This document shows positions 1 to 7,725 of a DNA stretch of 64,000 nucleotides, one piece after another. Each line of letters opens with the position of its first letter. Within the stretch, counting starts at the first letter, position 1. Source of the stretch: an uncultured Granulosicoccaceae bacterium (lineage in GTDB: Bacteria; Pseudomonadota; Gammaproteobacteria; CALCKW01); the NCBI GenBank assembly GCA_937965695.1, contig CALCKW010000004.1:62001-126000 (forward strand). The letters are read 5' to 3'. Below the pieces are notes generated by a model that made no database searches, was not told the origin of the DNA, and was given only the letters and a program-made list of their open reading frames with translations. Position numbers and translations under genes: made by a program.

Positions 1-399
1 GTAAACCTCGTTGGCTAGATCCAATCCGCCACCTTCATAGAACCAAGCGGTCTGCTCAGCTGAAGTCATACCAAATGGCATGGTGGTAAAGAATAGGGTG
101 TCTGGATCTTTACCTCCGTAGTAGTAAGAAGCGGATTGACCGATGTCGTATTGACCAGATTTTACAAAGTCAAAAATGCCAAAAGCTGATTTGTGTTTAT
201 TGCGACTATCGACTTTTACTTCGATACGTCCGTCGGATAGCTCTTTGACCAACTCTGCGTATTCGTCAACGGATGTTCCAAAAAGTGGGAATCCTTTAGG
301 CCAAGTGTGGGCCAGTTTGAGTTCAATATCTGCAGCTTGGACTGCGACACTACCAAACAGCGCAGAACTGGCAAGCACGGCTAGCATCAGCTTCTTCAT
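1..399 (-). CDS. TRAP transporter solute-binding protein, DctP family (partial, C-terminus cut by window edge)
   Basis: This is the N-terminal 133 residues of a periplasmic receptor for a tripartite (TRAP) secondary transporter, which delivers organic acids to a QM membrane permease. A Sec signal peptide is visible (MKKLMLAVLASSALFGSVAVQA, residues 1-22), followed by the family start IELKLAHTWPKGFP. A conserved segment further on reads FFTTMPFGMTSAEQTAW and ends in a YEGGG run. That segment recalls the receptor subgroup that binds 2-oxo acids or lactate, but the ligand cannot be decided from this fragment. The ATG sits at 397-399. The permease genes would lie beyond the left edge and are not seen. 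Confidence 0.88.
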   Translation of the reverse strand, partial: MKKLMLAVLASSALFGSVAVQAADIELKLAHTWPKGFPLFGTSVDEYAELVKELSDGRIEVKVDSRNKHKSAFGIFDFVKSGQYDIGQSASYYYGGKDPDTLFFTTMPFGMTSAEQTAWFYEGGGLDLANEVY

Positions 400-708
400 A
401 AAAATATAACTCACAATGTTTTAAGAAGATGCAGAATAATGTTTTTGCACGATTTATATAATCGGTACAAATTGGTAGGCGAGCTAAGTAAAAGTACTTA
501 GAAATTGGACATGAAGGGTCGGAAAAAGGCGAGTTCGTCCCCGATTGTCATCGTTATTTTTTAGTTATTGAAAGAGCTTGCTACAAGCAAGAAACATAGG
601 AATTTGTATCAGTTGTAGCTGTCACCAAATAGGCCTTAATTGCTTACGCCGTATGGCTTAACTTAATTTTCTGCTACAACTCGAAAATTGTATGGTCCTT
701 TTGGGTTA
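400..708. other. intergenic region upstream of the TRAP receptor gene
   Basis: About 309 bases without a credible gene. It must hold the promoter of the leftward TRAP receptor gene and the 3' end of the neighbouring leftward lipoprotein transcript. I see no clear terminator hairpin or operator. Confidence 0.5.
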
Positions 709-2004
709 TCACCCACCCGTGTACGTGCTAGCTGGAATCTCTAATCGAAAGCTGTTGATAACACCTAAGTTATTCCAGTCGGAGTTAAAATAGGCGCGTA
801 GACCGTCCCTGCTCAACGTGCCGTGCGGCTCTGCGTAGTAACCCTTGCCGGAGCTGTGCGTGCTTGTGACATCGATGATACGGGGGTTGGCTTTTAATTC
901 GACCAGAGTTAAGCGGTTACACTTTGCGGAGCTCTTGGATTCGACACAATTATAAGTAGACATTAATGCCCAACCCGGACGGTTGAGTGCGCGACCCGAC
1001 AAATGAAGAGATGTATTGCCTGTTCTGAATATGTTGAATAACCGTGTTTTATGGCCCGTTGTTAAATCGGTTACAAAGACCCAGCCGTAGTTTGCATTGC
1101 TCGCGTCATTAAACGAAACGGTTATATAACAATCATTGCCGCTTGCGTTGACACAAAGGTCTGAGTGTTGGGTCTCGTTTAAGAGAATTCGCTCTGCAGA
1201 AAAATCAACCGGATGAGCTGTTGTTTTTTCATGGGCGGAGATGACGACGTATTCGCCTGAAGGTGAAATGCTTAGATGGTCGTGCTCGCGTCCATCGTAG
1301 TCAAAGGTTCCCAGTACTTCACCGCCGTTCCGCACGTCAAAAGTAACAAAGCCGACGGTGTTTTCTGCGTTGTTTAGTCCTGATTCAATCGACCATGCCA
1401 TGCGGTTGCCGTCCGCACTAAAAGTGCCCTCCAGCCCTGTTGAGCCATATAGACTTGGCCCCCAGTCTGCGGGGAGTTTTCCGGTTAGATCAGAAAGCAC
1501 CGACACTTCGTTAGTGGCGATGTTGTACTCGAATACTTTGAGGCTACCAATATAAGAGTTTGACCCTTGTATGAATCTGATTATATTGGCGTCAGTGGGG
1601 TGCCAGCGGGCTTCTGTTTCGTCATGCAGTGTGGATTGACCGGAAACATTTCCGTCGGGCAAGTTAATTAAGTGGATGTCGCCACCTGTTGGTGCGAGTA
1701 GCGCGTATTGCAGCAGGCCCTGTGAGTTCACGCCATGCACTAGCAACAAGCTGCCGTCGGCGTTTTCAGGTTGTACTCGCGAGTACTCAATACGCGTGAT
1801 AAATCCGCCGGTGGTTTGCTCGCCTGACGAGCTATCGCTGAGGCGAGTAATCAGGCCACCAATGCCGGGGTTGGCAACCAACTCACCGAGAGCCGGTAGT
1901 GGCTGATTGTCTGCCGAAGTGTCTAGGTCACCAGATAGTCCACATCCCATCAAGGAGATGCATAGCGCCAAGCTAGTGATCAGCTGGATTTTAGGGCAGT
2001 GCAT
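709..2004 (-). CDS. predicted lipoprotein of unknown function with beta-propeller-like repeats
   Basis: This encodes a 431-residue exported lipoprotein. The N-terminus is a type II signal peptide ending in the lipobox LMGC (Cys about residue 21), followed by a Ser/Asp-rich linker. The mature part has several short stretches of the TolB/WD40 type, for example EARWHPTDANIIRF, LSISPSGEYVVISAHE and GTLSRDGLRAYFNSDW. These suggest a beta-propeller, but that is inference and no named family is certain. Several Cys residues sit in the C-terminal half (SDLCVNASGNDCYI, YNCVESKSSAKCNRL), consistent with disulfides in the cell envelope. It is a single gene, divergent from the operon that starts at 2341. 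Confidence 0.7.
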   Translation of the reverse strand: MHCPKIQLITSLALCISLMGCGLSGDLDTSADNQPLPALGELVANPGIGGLITRLSDSSSGEQTTGGFITRIEYSRVQPENADGSLLLVHGVNSQGLLQYALLAPTGGDIHLINLPDGNVSGQSTLHDETEARWHPTDANIIRFIQGSNSYIGSLKVFEYNIATNEVSVLSDLTGKLPADWGPSLYGSTGLEGTFSADGNRMAWSIESGLNNAENTVGFVTFDVRNGGEVLGTFDYDGREHDHLSISPSGEYVVISAHEKTTAHPVDFSAERILLNETQHSDLCVNASGNDCYITVSFNDASNANYGWVFVTDLTTGHKTRLFNIFRTGNTSLHLSGRALNRPGWALMSTYNCVESKSSAKCNRLTLVELKANPRIIDVTSTHSSGKGYYAEPHGTLSRDGLRAYFNSDWNNLGVINSFRLEIPASTYTGG

Positions 2005-2230
2005 TGGTTGGCCAATTCCTTTGATACGCGCTTTCTGAGACGCAGCGAAAAAGCGCTATCGATAAATGTCGGTGTTTTAGTCTAGCCGGTCCGCTAAACC
2101 AGCTTTATTCATGAGAATATCACAGGAACGTATTCTGATGGATGAGTGACAATTTAATGCTCATCTATTCGAGAATTGCTGAAATTATTTTTACTAAGCG
2201 TCCCAAAAACAATACGTCTGCGACGCGTTT

Positions 2231-2246
2231 TGTGACGCACGTCACA
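2231..2246. promoter_or_regulatory. CRP/Vfr-type operator TGTGA-N6-TCACA
   Basis: A perfect dyad TGTGACGCACGTCACA matches the CRP consensus half-sites TGTGA and TCACA with the standard six-base spacer. It lies in the 336-base divergent region between the lipoprotein (start 2004) and the gene at 2341, about 95 bases before the latter. That location fits an activator site for the rightward operon, or for both directions. Recognition by a CRP/Vfr homologue is inferred from the consensus only. Confidence 0.6.
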
Positions 2247-2340
2247 CCTCTCTGCCGCTGCCACTGAACGGGCTCCATCCGAGGGATCTTTGAATTTCGT
2301 ATTCTCGCCCATGAAAACGTTTGCTTTTTAAATTGGTATA

Positions 2341-2763
2341 ATGGCTGTTCAAAAGGTGAGCATTGGGTACATCAACTTGTTGTTATTGGATAAACTCGCC
2401 GAGAGAAAAATTGAGGAACACATCGCATCTTGCGACTGTGCACAAAATAGCTTTGCTGGCGAAGCGCTAGATTTGAACATCGATGCACTTGTCCCCGTGC
2501 AGGTACGGGCACTTTATCGCGTGCTCAAACACAACGGGTATCTTCCCGCTGAAGTGGTGTTGCGCAACGAGATTAACTCTCTCAACCAACTGATGCATTC
2601 AATCACCTGTGTACAGGAACGTGGATACGCGGCTAAACGGTTGCAGTTGTTAAATACTCAACTTGAATCGCAGGGTCGTGCCCTTTCACCGAAGCCAATA
2701 GCTGACTACCAACAGCAGCTGCTAGAGCGCATGCACGAGTCAAGTGCAGGTGGATCCAGATGA
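2341..2763 (+). CDS. hypothetical protein, translationally coupled to GFA-family gene
   Basis: A 140-residue soluble protein that I do not recognise. It appears mostly helical, with leucine-rich segments (INLLLLDKLAERKIEEHI, NSLNQLMHSITCVQERGY), and has a CDC pair near residue 32. No signal peptide or membrane segment is seen. Its stop overlaps the start of the next gene by four bases (ATGA at 2760-2763), so the two are almost certainly translated from one message. The ATG at 2341 has no convincing ribosome binding site, so the true start could be a little downstream. A CRP-like site lies about 95 bases upstream. Confidence 0.6.
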   Translation: MAVQKVSIGYINLLLLDKLAERKIEEHIASCDCAQNSFAGEALDLNIDALVPVQVRALYRVLKHNGYLPAEVVLRNEINSLNQLMHSITCVQERGYAAKRLQLLNTQLESQGRALSPKPIADYQQQLLERMHESSAGGSR

Positions 2764-3167
2764 TCTTCGGCGGATGTCTTTGTGGTCTGGTCCGTTATCA
2801 GTACGCTGGAGAACTGATTGAAGTGGTCGCTTGCCACTGTCAAATGTGTAAACGTGCTCAAGGTGGAGCCTTTGCGCTAAATGCGCCAATTCCTGTCAAC
2901 CTATTTAGGTTTGAATCCGGTGAAGAATCGCTGAAAGAATACCGGCACACCGAACACAAGAGACGAGTGTTTTGCGGTCGTTGCGCAAGCCCAATATTTA
3001 GTCAGCGCGACGATGCACCCGAGATCATCAGGCTGCGACTTGGTTCTCTTGATAACCAATGGCTACCTGAACCGACGGTTCACATACATCATGATAAGGC
3101 TGCCGTGTGGGTCCAGTTTGATGATTCACATGATCTTTATGGTGCGGACAAAAAAGACAGTGGTTGA
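2760..3167 (+). CDS. GFA/CENP-V family zinc-binding protein
   Basis: A 135-residue protein of the glutathione-dependent formaldehyde-activating (GFA/CENP-V) fold. The zinc-binding pattern is complete: GGCLCG near residue 4, CHCQMC with the following G near residue 26, and FCGRCASPI near residue 73. The length is typical of single-domain members. The family name comes from one enzyme, and most bacterial members have no proven glutathione or formaldehyde role. The fold and zinc binding are therefore secure, but the reaction is not. It overlaps the upstream unknown gene by four bases. Confidence 0.85.
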   Translation: MIFGGCLCGLVRYQYAGELIEVVACHCQMCKRAQGGAFALNAPIPVNLFRFESGEESLKEYRHTEHKRRVFCGRCASPIFSQRDDAPEIIRLRLGSLDNQWLPEPTVHIHHDKAAVWVQFDDSHDLYGADKKDSG

Positions 3168-3273
3168 CCGTTAAAGCGGTACTAAAAAATGTTTTAGGCA
3201 GACGTTGAATATCTTCGCGAAATGCAGTGAAGAGCCCTCGATATTTATTTTTTATTTGAAAGGCAGAGACGAT

Positions 3274-3660
3274 ATGGAGTATGAGCAATTAGCGTGGTTG
3301 CACTTCGTTACTATTTTTCCGGCTTTTCTGGTGGGCACTTGGTTGATGCTGCGCCGAAAGGGCACACCTGTTCACCGATTGCTCGGCAAAGGCTACATGA
3401 TTGTTGTGTTCTTTAGTGCTGGGTTAACGCTTTTGATGTCTGCGCAAATTGGCCCAACTCTTTTTGGTCACTTCGGGTTGATTCACATCTTGAGCGTTTG
3501 GTCACTCATCACGATTGTCGTTGCTTGGAGAGCTGTAAAGGCAAAGAAAATAGCGAAGCATCGAAATGCAATGATTGGGCTTTACGTTGGCGGGATGTTA
3601 ATAGCGGGCAGCTTTACCTTGATGCCCGGGCGTATGTTACACACGATGATATTCGGCTAG
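3274..3660 (+). CDS. DUF2306-type integral membrane protein
   Basis: A small membrane protein of 128 residues with four predicted helices. It shows the DUF2306 pattern: an N-terminal His in the first helix (LAWLHFVTIFPAFLVGTW), a loop GTPVHRLLGKGYM, and KHRNAMIGLYVGGMLIAG with an Arg/His pair before the last helix. I start it at ATG 3274, preceded by a GGCAGAGACG stretch, because the in-frame extension back to 3205 adds hydrophilic sequence unlike the family. The role is unknown. Spacing of about 100 bases from the GFA gene leaves co-transcription possible. Confidence 0.72.
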   Translation: MEYEQLAWLHFVTIFPAFLVGTWLMLRRKGTPVHRLLGKGYMIVVFFSAGLTLLMSAQIGPTLFGHFGLIHILSVWSLITIVVAWRAVKAKKIAKHRNAMIGLYVGGMLIAGSFTLMPGRMLHTMIFG

Positions 3661-3715
3661 CCCTGTAATCAGAGGTCGCTGGCGGCGAAGTGCCGCACAG
3701 CGTTTAGTCGTCGAA

Positions 3716-4762
3716 TTAGTAAGGCAGCGGGTTTGCCTTATGGGCGAGCTCAATTTCCTCTATGATTTCATCGGATAATTTAACATCAGCGGCAGACAGT
3801 GCCATGGCCAATTGTGCAGGGGTGGTACTGCCAAAAATCACAGATGCCATAAAAGGTCGTGTGATGCTCCAGGCTAACGCTAAGTGTACGGGTTCGATAC
3901 CGTGTTTATTCGCAATATCGATGTAGGCTTGCACAGCAGCGTCAGTTCGAGGCGTGCAGCGTTCGTTCAAGTTGGGGTTATGTGTCATGCGAGATTTTTC
4001 AGGGCATGCGCCGTTTAGGTATTTCCCCGTGAGCAGGCCAGTTGCCAGCGGCGAATAGGCCAGCAGGCCTACATCTTCGTTCACTGATAACTCGGCCATG
4101 TCGGTGTCGTATAGACGGCACATCAACGAGTATTCGTTTTGCATGCTGTGCAGCCGAGGGAGGTTTTTGTCTTCGCTGATGCGCAACCATTGAGAGGTGC
4201 CCCATGCAGACTCGTTCGATAAACCCATATAGCGTACTTTGCCATCTCGCACGAGTTTGTCCGCGGCTTCCAAAACGGATTCCATGTGCGCGAGCGTGGC
4301 GTCGCGATTTAGAGCAACTGGGTCATAGCGCCAATTTTGTCGAAAGTGATAAGAGCCTCGTTCGGGCCAGTGCAGTTGATAGAGATCAATGACGTCTGTT
4401 TGCAAGCGCTTTAAGGATGCTTCGCAGGCGCGGATCATTGAGTCGGCGTTGATGCCTTCGCCGTCCCGAACAAACTTGCCAGGGTTTGTGCCCGTTATTT
4501 TAGTGGCTAAAACGACGTCATTGCGGCGACCGGATTTTGCAAACCATTCTCCAATGACACTCTCGCTATCACCGCAGGTTTCGGCGGCGATAGGGTTGAC
4601 GGGATACATTTCGGCGGTGTCGATGATGTTCACACCAGCATCGAGCGCTTGCTCTATTTGAGCGTGGCCTTCGGCAGTCGTGTTTTGCGTTCCCCAGGTC
4701 ATAGAACCGAGGCAGAGAGCCGATACCTTGAGGTCGGTACGGCCAATCCTATTGTATTGCAT
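3716..4762 (-). CDS. tas: aldo/keto reductase, Tas-like
   Basis: A cytoplasmic NADP-dependent aldo/keto reductase of 348 residues, close in length and sequence to Escherichia coli Tas. The N-terminus MQYNRIGRTDLKVSALCLGS matches the Tas start. The AKR catalytic residues are visible: Asp and Tyr in NIIDTAEMYPV, Lys in VVLATKITG, and His in LYQLHWPERG. The cofactor end reads IFGSTTPAQL. Start ATG 4762 is chosen because it aligns with the family; a longer reading frame to 4846 would overlap the divergent neighbour. The physiological substrate is unknown. Confidence 0.88.
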   Translation of the reverse strand: MQYNRIGRTDLKVSALCLGSMTWGTQNTTAEGHAQIEQALDAGVNIIDTAEMYPVNPIAAETCGDSESVIGEWFAKSGRRNDVVLATKITGTNPGKFVRDGEGINADSMIRACEASLKRLQTDVIDLYQLHWPERGSYHFRQNWRYDPVALNRDATLAHMESVLEAADKLVRDGKVRYMGLSNESAWGTSQWLRISEDKNLPRLHSMQNEYSLMCRLYDTDMAELSVNEDVGLLAYSPLATGLLTGKYLNGACPEKSRMTHNPNLNERCTPRTDAAVQAYIDIANKHGIEPVHLALAWSITRPFMASVIFGSTTPAQLAMALSAADVKLSDEIIEEIELAHKANPLPY

Positions 4763-4891
4763 GCGAAAGCTCTCTCTGTTGTACGTATTATTCCATTGTA
4801 GCGAGTAAATCGGTGCGGTTGCACTTGAAGATTGCAACCAGCGCACGGTGCAGGTTTAATGTGGCTAACTCAGAACTATACGAGAGAATTT

Positions 4892-5443
4892 ATGGCACGC
4901 ACGCCTTCCACCATGTTGCCCCTGGGCACATCACTCCCTCTGTTTGAATTGCCTGAGCCGCGCACCGGCTCAATGATCAGCAGCGAAGATTTTAAAGGCC
5001 AGCCGCTGTTGTTGGGCTTTGTGTGCAATCATTGTCCCTTTGTTGTGCACATTTGGGATCAGTTTGTTGATTTCTCGGCTGAGTTTGCTGAAAAAGGGGT
5101 GCAGACGGTGGCGATAAGCAGCAACGACGTCGACAACTACCCTGCAGATTCGCCGGAAAAAATGGCGCAGCTTGCACACGAGTCTGGTGCAAGCTTTCCC
5201 TACCTTTACGATGAGTCTCAGCAAGTAGCCAAAGACTTTAGCGCCGCTTGCACACCTGATTTTTATCTCTTTGATGCCGCTGGTGTGTTGGTTTATCGCG
5301 GTCAATTTGACGGTGCGCGACCAGGCAATGGCGTACCCGTGGACGGAACCGACATGCGCGTGGCTATTGAAGCATTGATGTCTGGTGAAGCAATACCTAC
5401 AGAGCAGAAGCCGAGCATGGGCTGCGGCATTAAGTGGAAGTAG
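4892..5443 (+). CDS. thioredoxin-fold protein, AhpC/TSA-like, with CNHCPF motif
   Basis: A 183-residue protein with a peroxiredoxin/thioredoxin-like fold. It starts LPLGTSLPLFELPEP, as redoxin domains do. The conserved active-site segment is CNHCPFVVHIWDQF, with a CxxC pair near residue 47, and PDFYLFDAAGVLVYRGQFD forms the C-terminal strand region. The protein ends MGCGIKWK, carrying another Cys. Start ATG 4892 has an AGAG-rich ribosome site (CGAGAGAATTT) just upstream. This family of small cytoplasmic redoxins has no established substrate. It may act as a thiol oxidoreductase or peroxidase; that part is inference. Confidence 0.82.
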   Translation: MARTPSTMLPLGTSLPLFELPEPRTGSMISSEDFKGQPLLLGFVCNHCPFVVHIWDQFVDFSAEFAEKGVQTVAISSNDVDNYPADSPEKMAQLAHESGASFPYLYDESQQVAKDFSAACTPDFYLFDAAGVLVYRGQFDGARPGNGVPVDGTDMRVAIEALMSGEAIPTEQKPSMGCGIKWK

Positions 5444-5474
5444 AAACTCGGTGTGAACCTGCGTTGAAGAACAC

Positions 5475-6320
5475 TTGAAAACGGATCGTCGCCTGGGGTG
5501 GGGGTTGGCTGCGTTGGGGATGTTGCTGGTCTCTACCGATGCTGTCTTTGCGCGTATTTCCGGCACGGATACGTTTCACCTTGCGTGGATGTTGTCCTTA
5601 TTTTCATTGCCGGTTTGCTTGTTGATGAACCGACATTACGAAACTAAGAGACCTATGGAGGTCTTGCGAGCTGAGCCTGTAGCGCTGTTATCTATCGCTG
5701 CGCTTTTCGCGATCACCCAAATATCTTTCTTAACGGCGGTGAATCACACGCAGATAGCCAATGTAGTTGCGATAGTGGCGGCAGGTCCCGTTTTTGTGGC
5801 GGTCGGCGCTGGTATTTTTTTGGGTGAAAAAACTCGCGCGCAAGTTTGGCTCGGTATCGGCATCAGCCTGCTTGGTATTGCTCTTATCGTTTTACCTGCC
5901 ATAGGTGGTGGGCAGATGTTCGGTAACGGATTGGCACTGTTTACTATTGTTGGCTTTTCCGCAGGTTTATTGTTGTTGCGGCGTCACCCTGAGATGAGCC
6001 GTTATGTCGTTTTTAGTGCTAGTTCGGCGTTGGTGTTAGTTGTGTTGGCACCTTGGATGCAACCCCTACAACAGCCTACTAGCGCTTGGCTCAGTGCAGC
6101 CGCCATGGGGTTGTGTTTCAACACCGCAGGGCGTATTGCTTACGCCAATGCACCGCGTTTTGCGCCCAGCAGTGAAGTGGCTTTATTTAATCCCGTAGAG
6201 ACGATCGCAGCGACTTGTTGGGGGGTGTTGTTGTTTTCGGAAATTCCCTCATGGCAAACAGTGGCTGGCGCTTCGATTGTTCTTGTCGGTGTTTTTGTTG
6301 GCACGATGGGCCGTCATTAG
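5475..6320 (+). CDS. EamA/DMT-family transporter
   Basis: A 281-residue inner-membrane protein with about ten helices in two EamA repeats, the drug/metabolite transporter pattern. The first repeat contains ITQISFLTAVNHTQIANVVA and GIFLGEKTRAQVWLGIGISLLG; the second ends GVLLFSEIPSWQTVAGASIV. These show the conserved E-x-P/T turn and glycine-rich helices. It begins with TTG at 5475 after a GAAGA ribosome site, and no upstream ATG fits. The substrate is unknown. It follows the thioredoxin-fold gene by 31 bases and may be in the same transcript. Confidence 0.85.
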   Translation: MKTDRRLGWGLAALGMLLVSTDAVFARISGTDTFHLAWMLSLFSLPVCLLMNRHYETKRPMEVLRAEPVALLSIAALFAITQISFLTAVNHTQIANVVAIVAAGPVFVAVGAGIFLGEKTRAQVWLGIGISLLGIALIVLPAIGGGQMFGNGLALFTIVGFSAGLLLLRRHPEMSRYVVFSASSALVLVVLAPWMQPLQQPTSAWLSAAAMGLCFNTAGRIAYANAPRFAPSSEVALFNPVETIAATCWGVLLFSEIPSWQTVAGASIVLVGVFVGTMGRH

Positions 6321-6350
6321 TTGAGTTAGCCAACCGTTTTTGGCAGTCGC

Positions 6351-7523
6351 TTACACGAGTGCAATACGTTCCCAGGTCAAATATAAGCCAATGCCGGCGA
6401 TCAGCAGAGAGCTGGGAATAACGATTAAACGCCGATACCAAACTCGATCGCCAAACCACTTAGACAGCAATAAGTACCCTGTTAGCAGTATGGCCAATTG
6501 GCCTATCTCGACACCAATGTTAAAGCCGACCAGTGCGCTGAGAAATCTATCGTTGGGCATGCCGAAATCGGCTAAAACACTCGCAAAACCTAATCCGTGT
6601 AGCAGCCCAAACGCGAACACTACGACCAGCCGCATGCGGTTCAGGCCGCGATTAATTATATTTTCTACGGCAACCCAAGCTATAGACAAGGCGATCAGGG
6701 GTTCAACAAGTCTGGCAGGCAGGCTGAAAATTTCTGCCATGCCCAGACCCAATGTGATGGTGTGTGCCAAGGTGAACATCGTCACCTGCCAAATTAAAGG
6801 TTTGAGTCTGTTGCTCAATAAAAACAAGCCGAGAATAAACAGAATGTGGTCTAAGCCCCATGGAATAATATGTTTAAAGCCGATACTGATGTAGTCGGCA
6901 ATGACTGTCAGTGCAGGTCGTTGGGTAAACACCTCTGTCAGAGAATAGGGTGCGGTTGGCTCGTCGTCTCGTATCCACTGCCATTCGGACCAGTGCCATT
7001 GCTCGTCAACCGCATTGACTTGTCTAACTCGCACCGCGCTTTCACCGAATGCAGTGGGGTAATAGAGCTGCAGTGATTCAGCGCTGCGTTCTAGAGATCC
7101 ACTGAGATGCAACACACTAATTCGAGGGACTTTCACATAACCGGCCGCGGGAATTTCTACTGTCCCTAGCTTCAGCTGGACCGGCTGTGTGTCAGCGTGT
7201 AACCAGATTGAATCCAATAGCTGTGGGACAAAGCTGTTTAACCTAAGCTGCAATTCTTCCGACGGCAGTTTGCGTAATTCATCGTATTCATCCGCGTTAG
7301 GGGCTTCAGTCGTGTTTTTGTAGCGGCCGTTGATGCCTGTTAAAAGGGCTTCTACGCTAGCGCGGATCTCTAGCGAAACTGTGCCATCTACGTTGGCACT
7401 GATTTCGATCAGTGCAGGCTTGACCACGTCTGCATTTGCAGTGCTGACGCACAGGATCAATCCAATGATAAAGGCATACACTAAGCTGAATTTGCTTGTA
7501 GGAGGAGAGGTGTTTTTGAGCAA
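6351..7523 (-). CDS. HupE/UreJ-family membrane protein with exported N-terminal domain
   Basis: A 390-residue protein with a signal-peptide-like start (residues 1-31) and a periplasmic domain of about 170 residues. The C-terminal domain has six or seven helices of the HupE/UreJ_2 type, starting near GFKHIIPWGLDHILFILGLF and containing VVFAFGLLHGLGFASVLADF. The His and Asp residues in those helices are the family's metal-transport signature; relatives take up nickel or cobalt. The periplasmic domain is typical of the larger HupE/UreJ_2 subgroup. Start is TTG (7521-7523) with a weak ribosome site. It is divergent from soxB across about 200 bases, and a functional link is speculative. The metal is not determinable. 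Confidence 0.8.
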   Translation of the reverse strand: MLKNTSPPTSKFSLVYAFIIGLILCVSTANADVVKPALIEISANVDGTVSLEIRASVEALLTGINGRYKNTTEAPNADEYDELRKLPSEELQLRLNSFVPQLLDSIWLHADTQPVQLKLGTVEIPAAGYVKVPRISVLHLSGSLERSAESLQLYYPTAFGESAVRVRQVNAVDEQWHWSEWQWIRDDEPTAPYSLTEVFTQRPALTVIADYISIGFKHIIPWGLDHILFILGLFLLSNRLKPLIWQVTMFTLAHTITLGLGMAEIFSLPARLVEPLIALSIAWVAVENIINRGLNRMRLVVVFAFGLLHGLGFASVLADFGMPNDRFLSALVGFNIGVEIGQLAILLTGYLLLSKWFGDRVWYRRLIVIPSSLLIAGIGLYLTWERIALV

Positions 7524-7725
7524 AAGAGAGCCTGCAAGTCATTGAGTTAGAATCGATAAATGATGCATCAATGCGTTGATCTTGACCAGCTGGCCAATTT
7601 GGTGGCAAAACACCGGATTTTGGTATTGCCTTATGACAGAGCTCAACGCAGAATATAAACATATTCAAATAACAAACAATGTAGAATTGTTTTCTTGAGC
7701 TTACAGCGTGAGAGGAAAAGGGACA

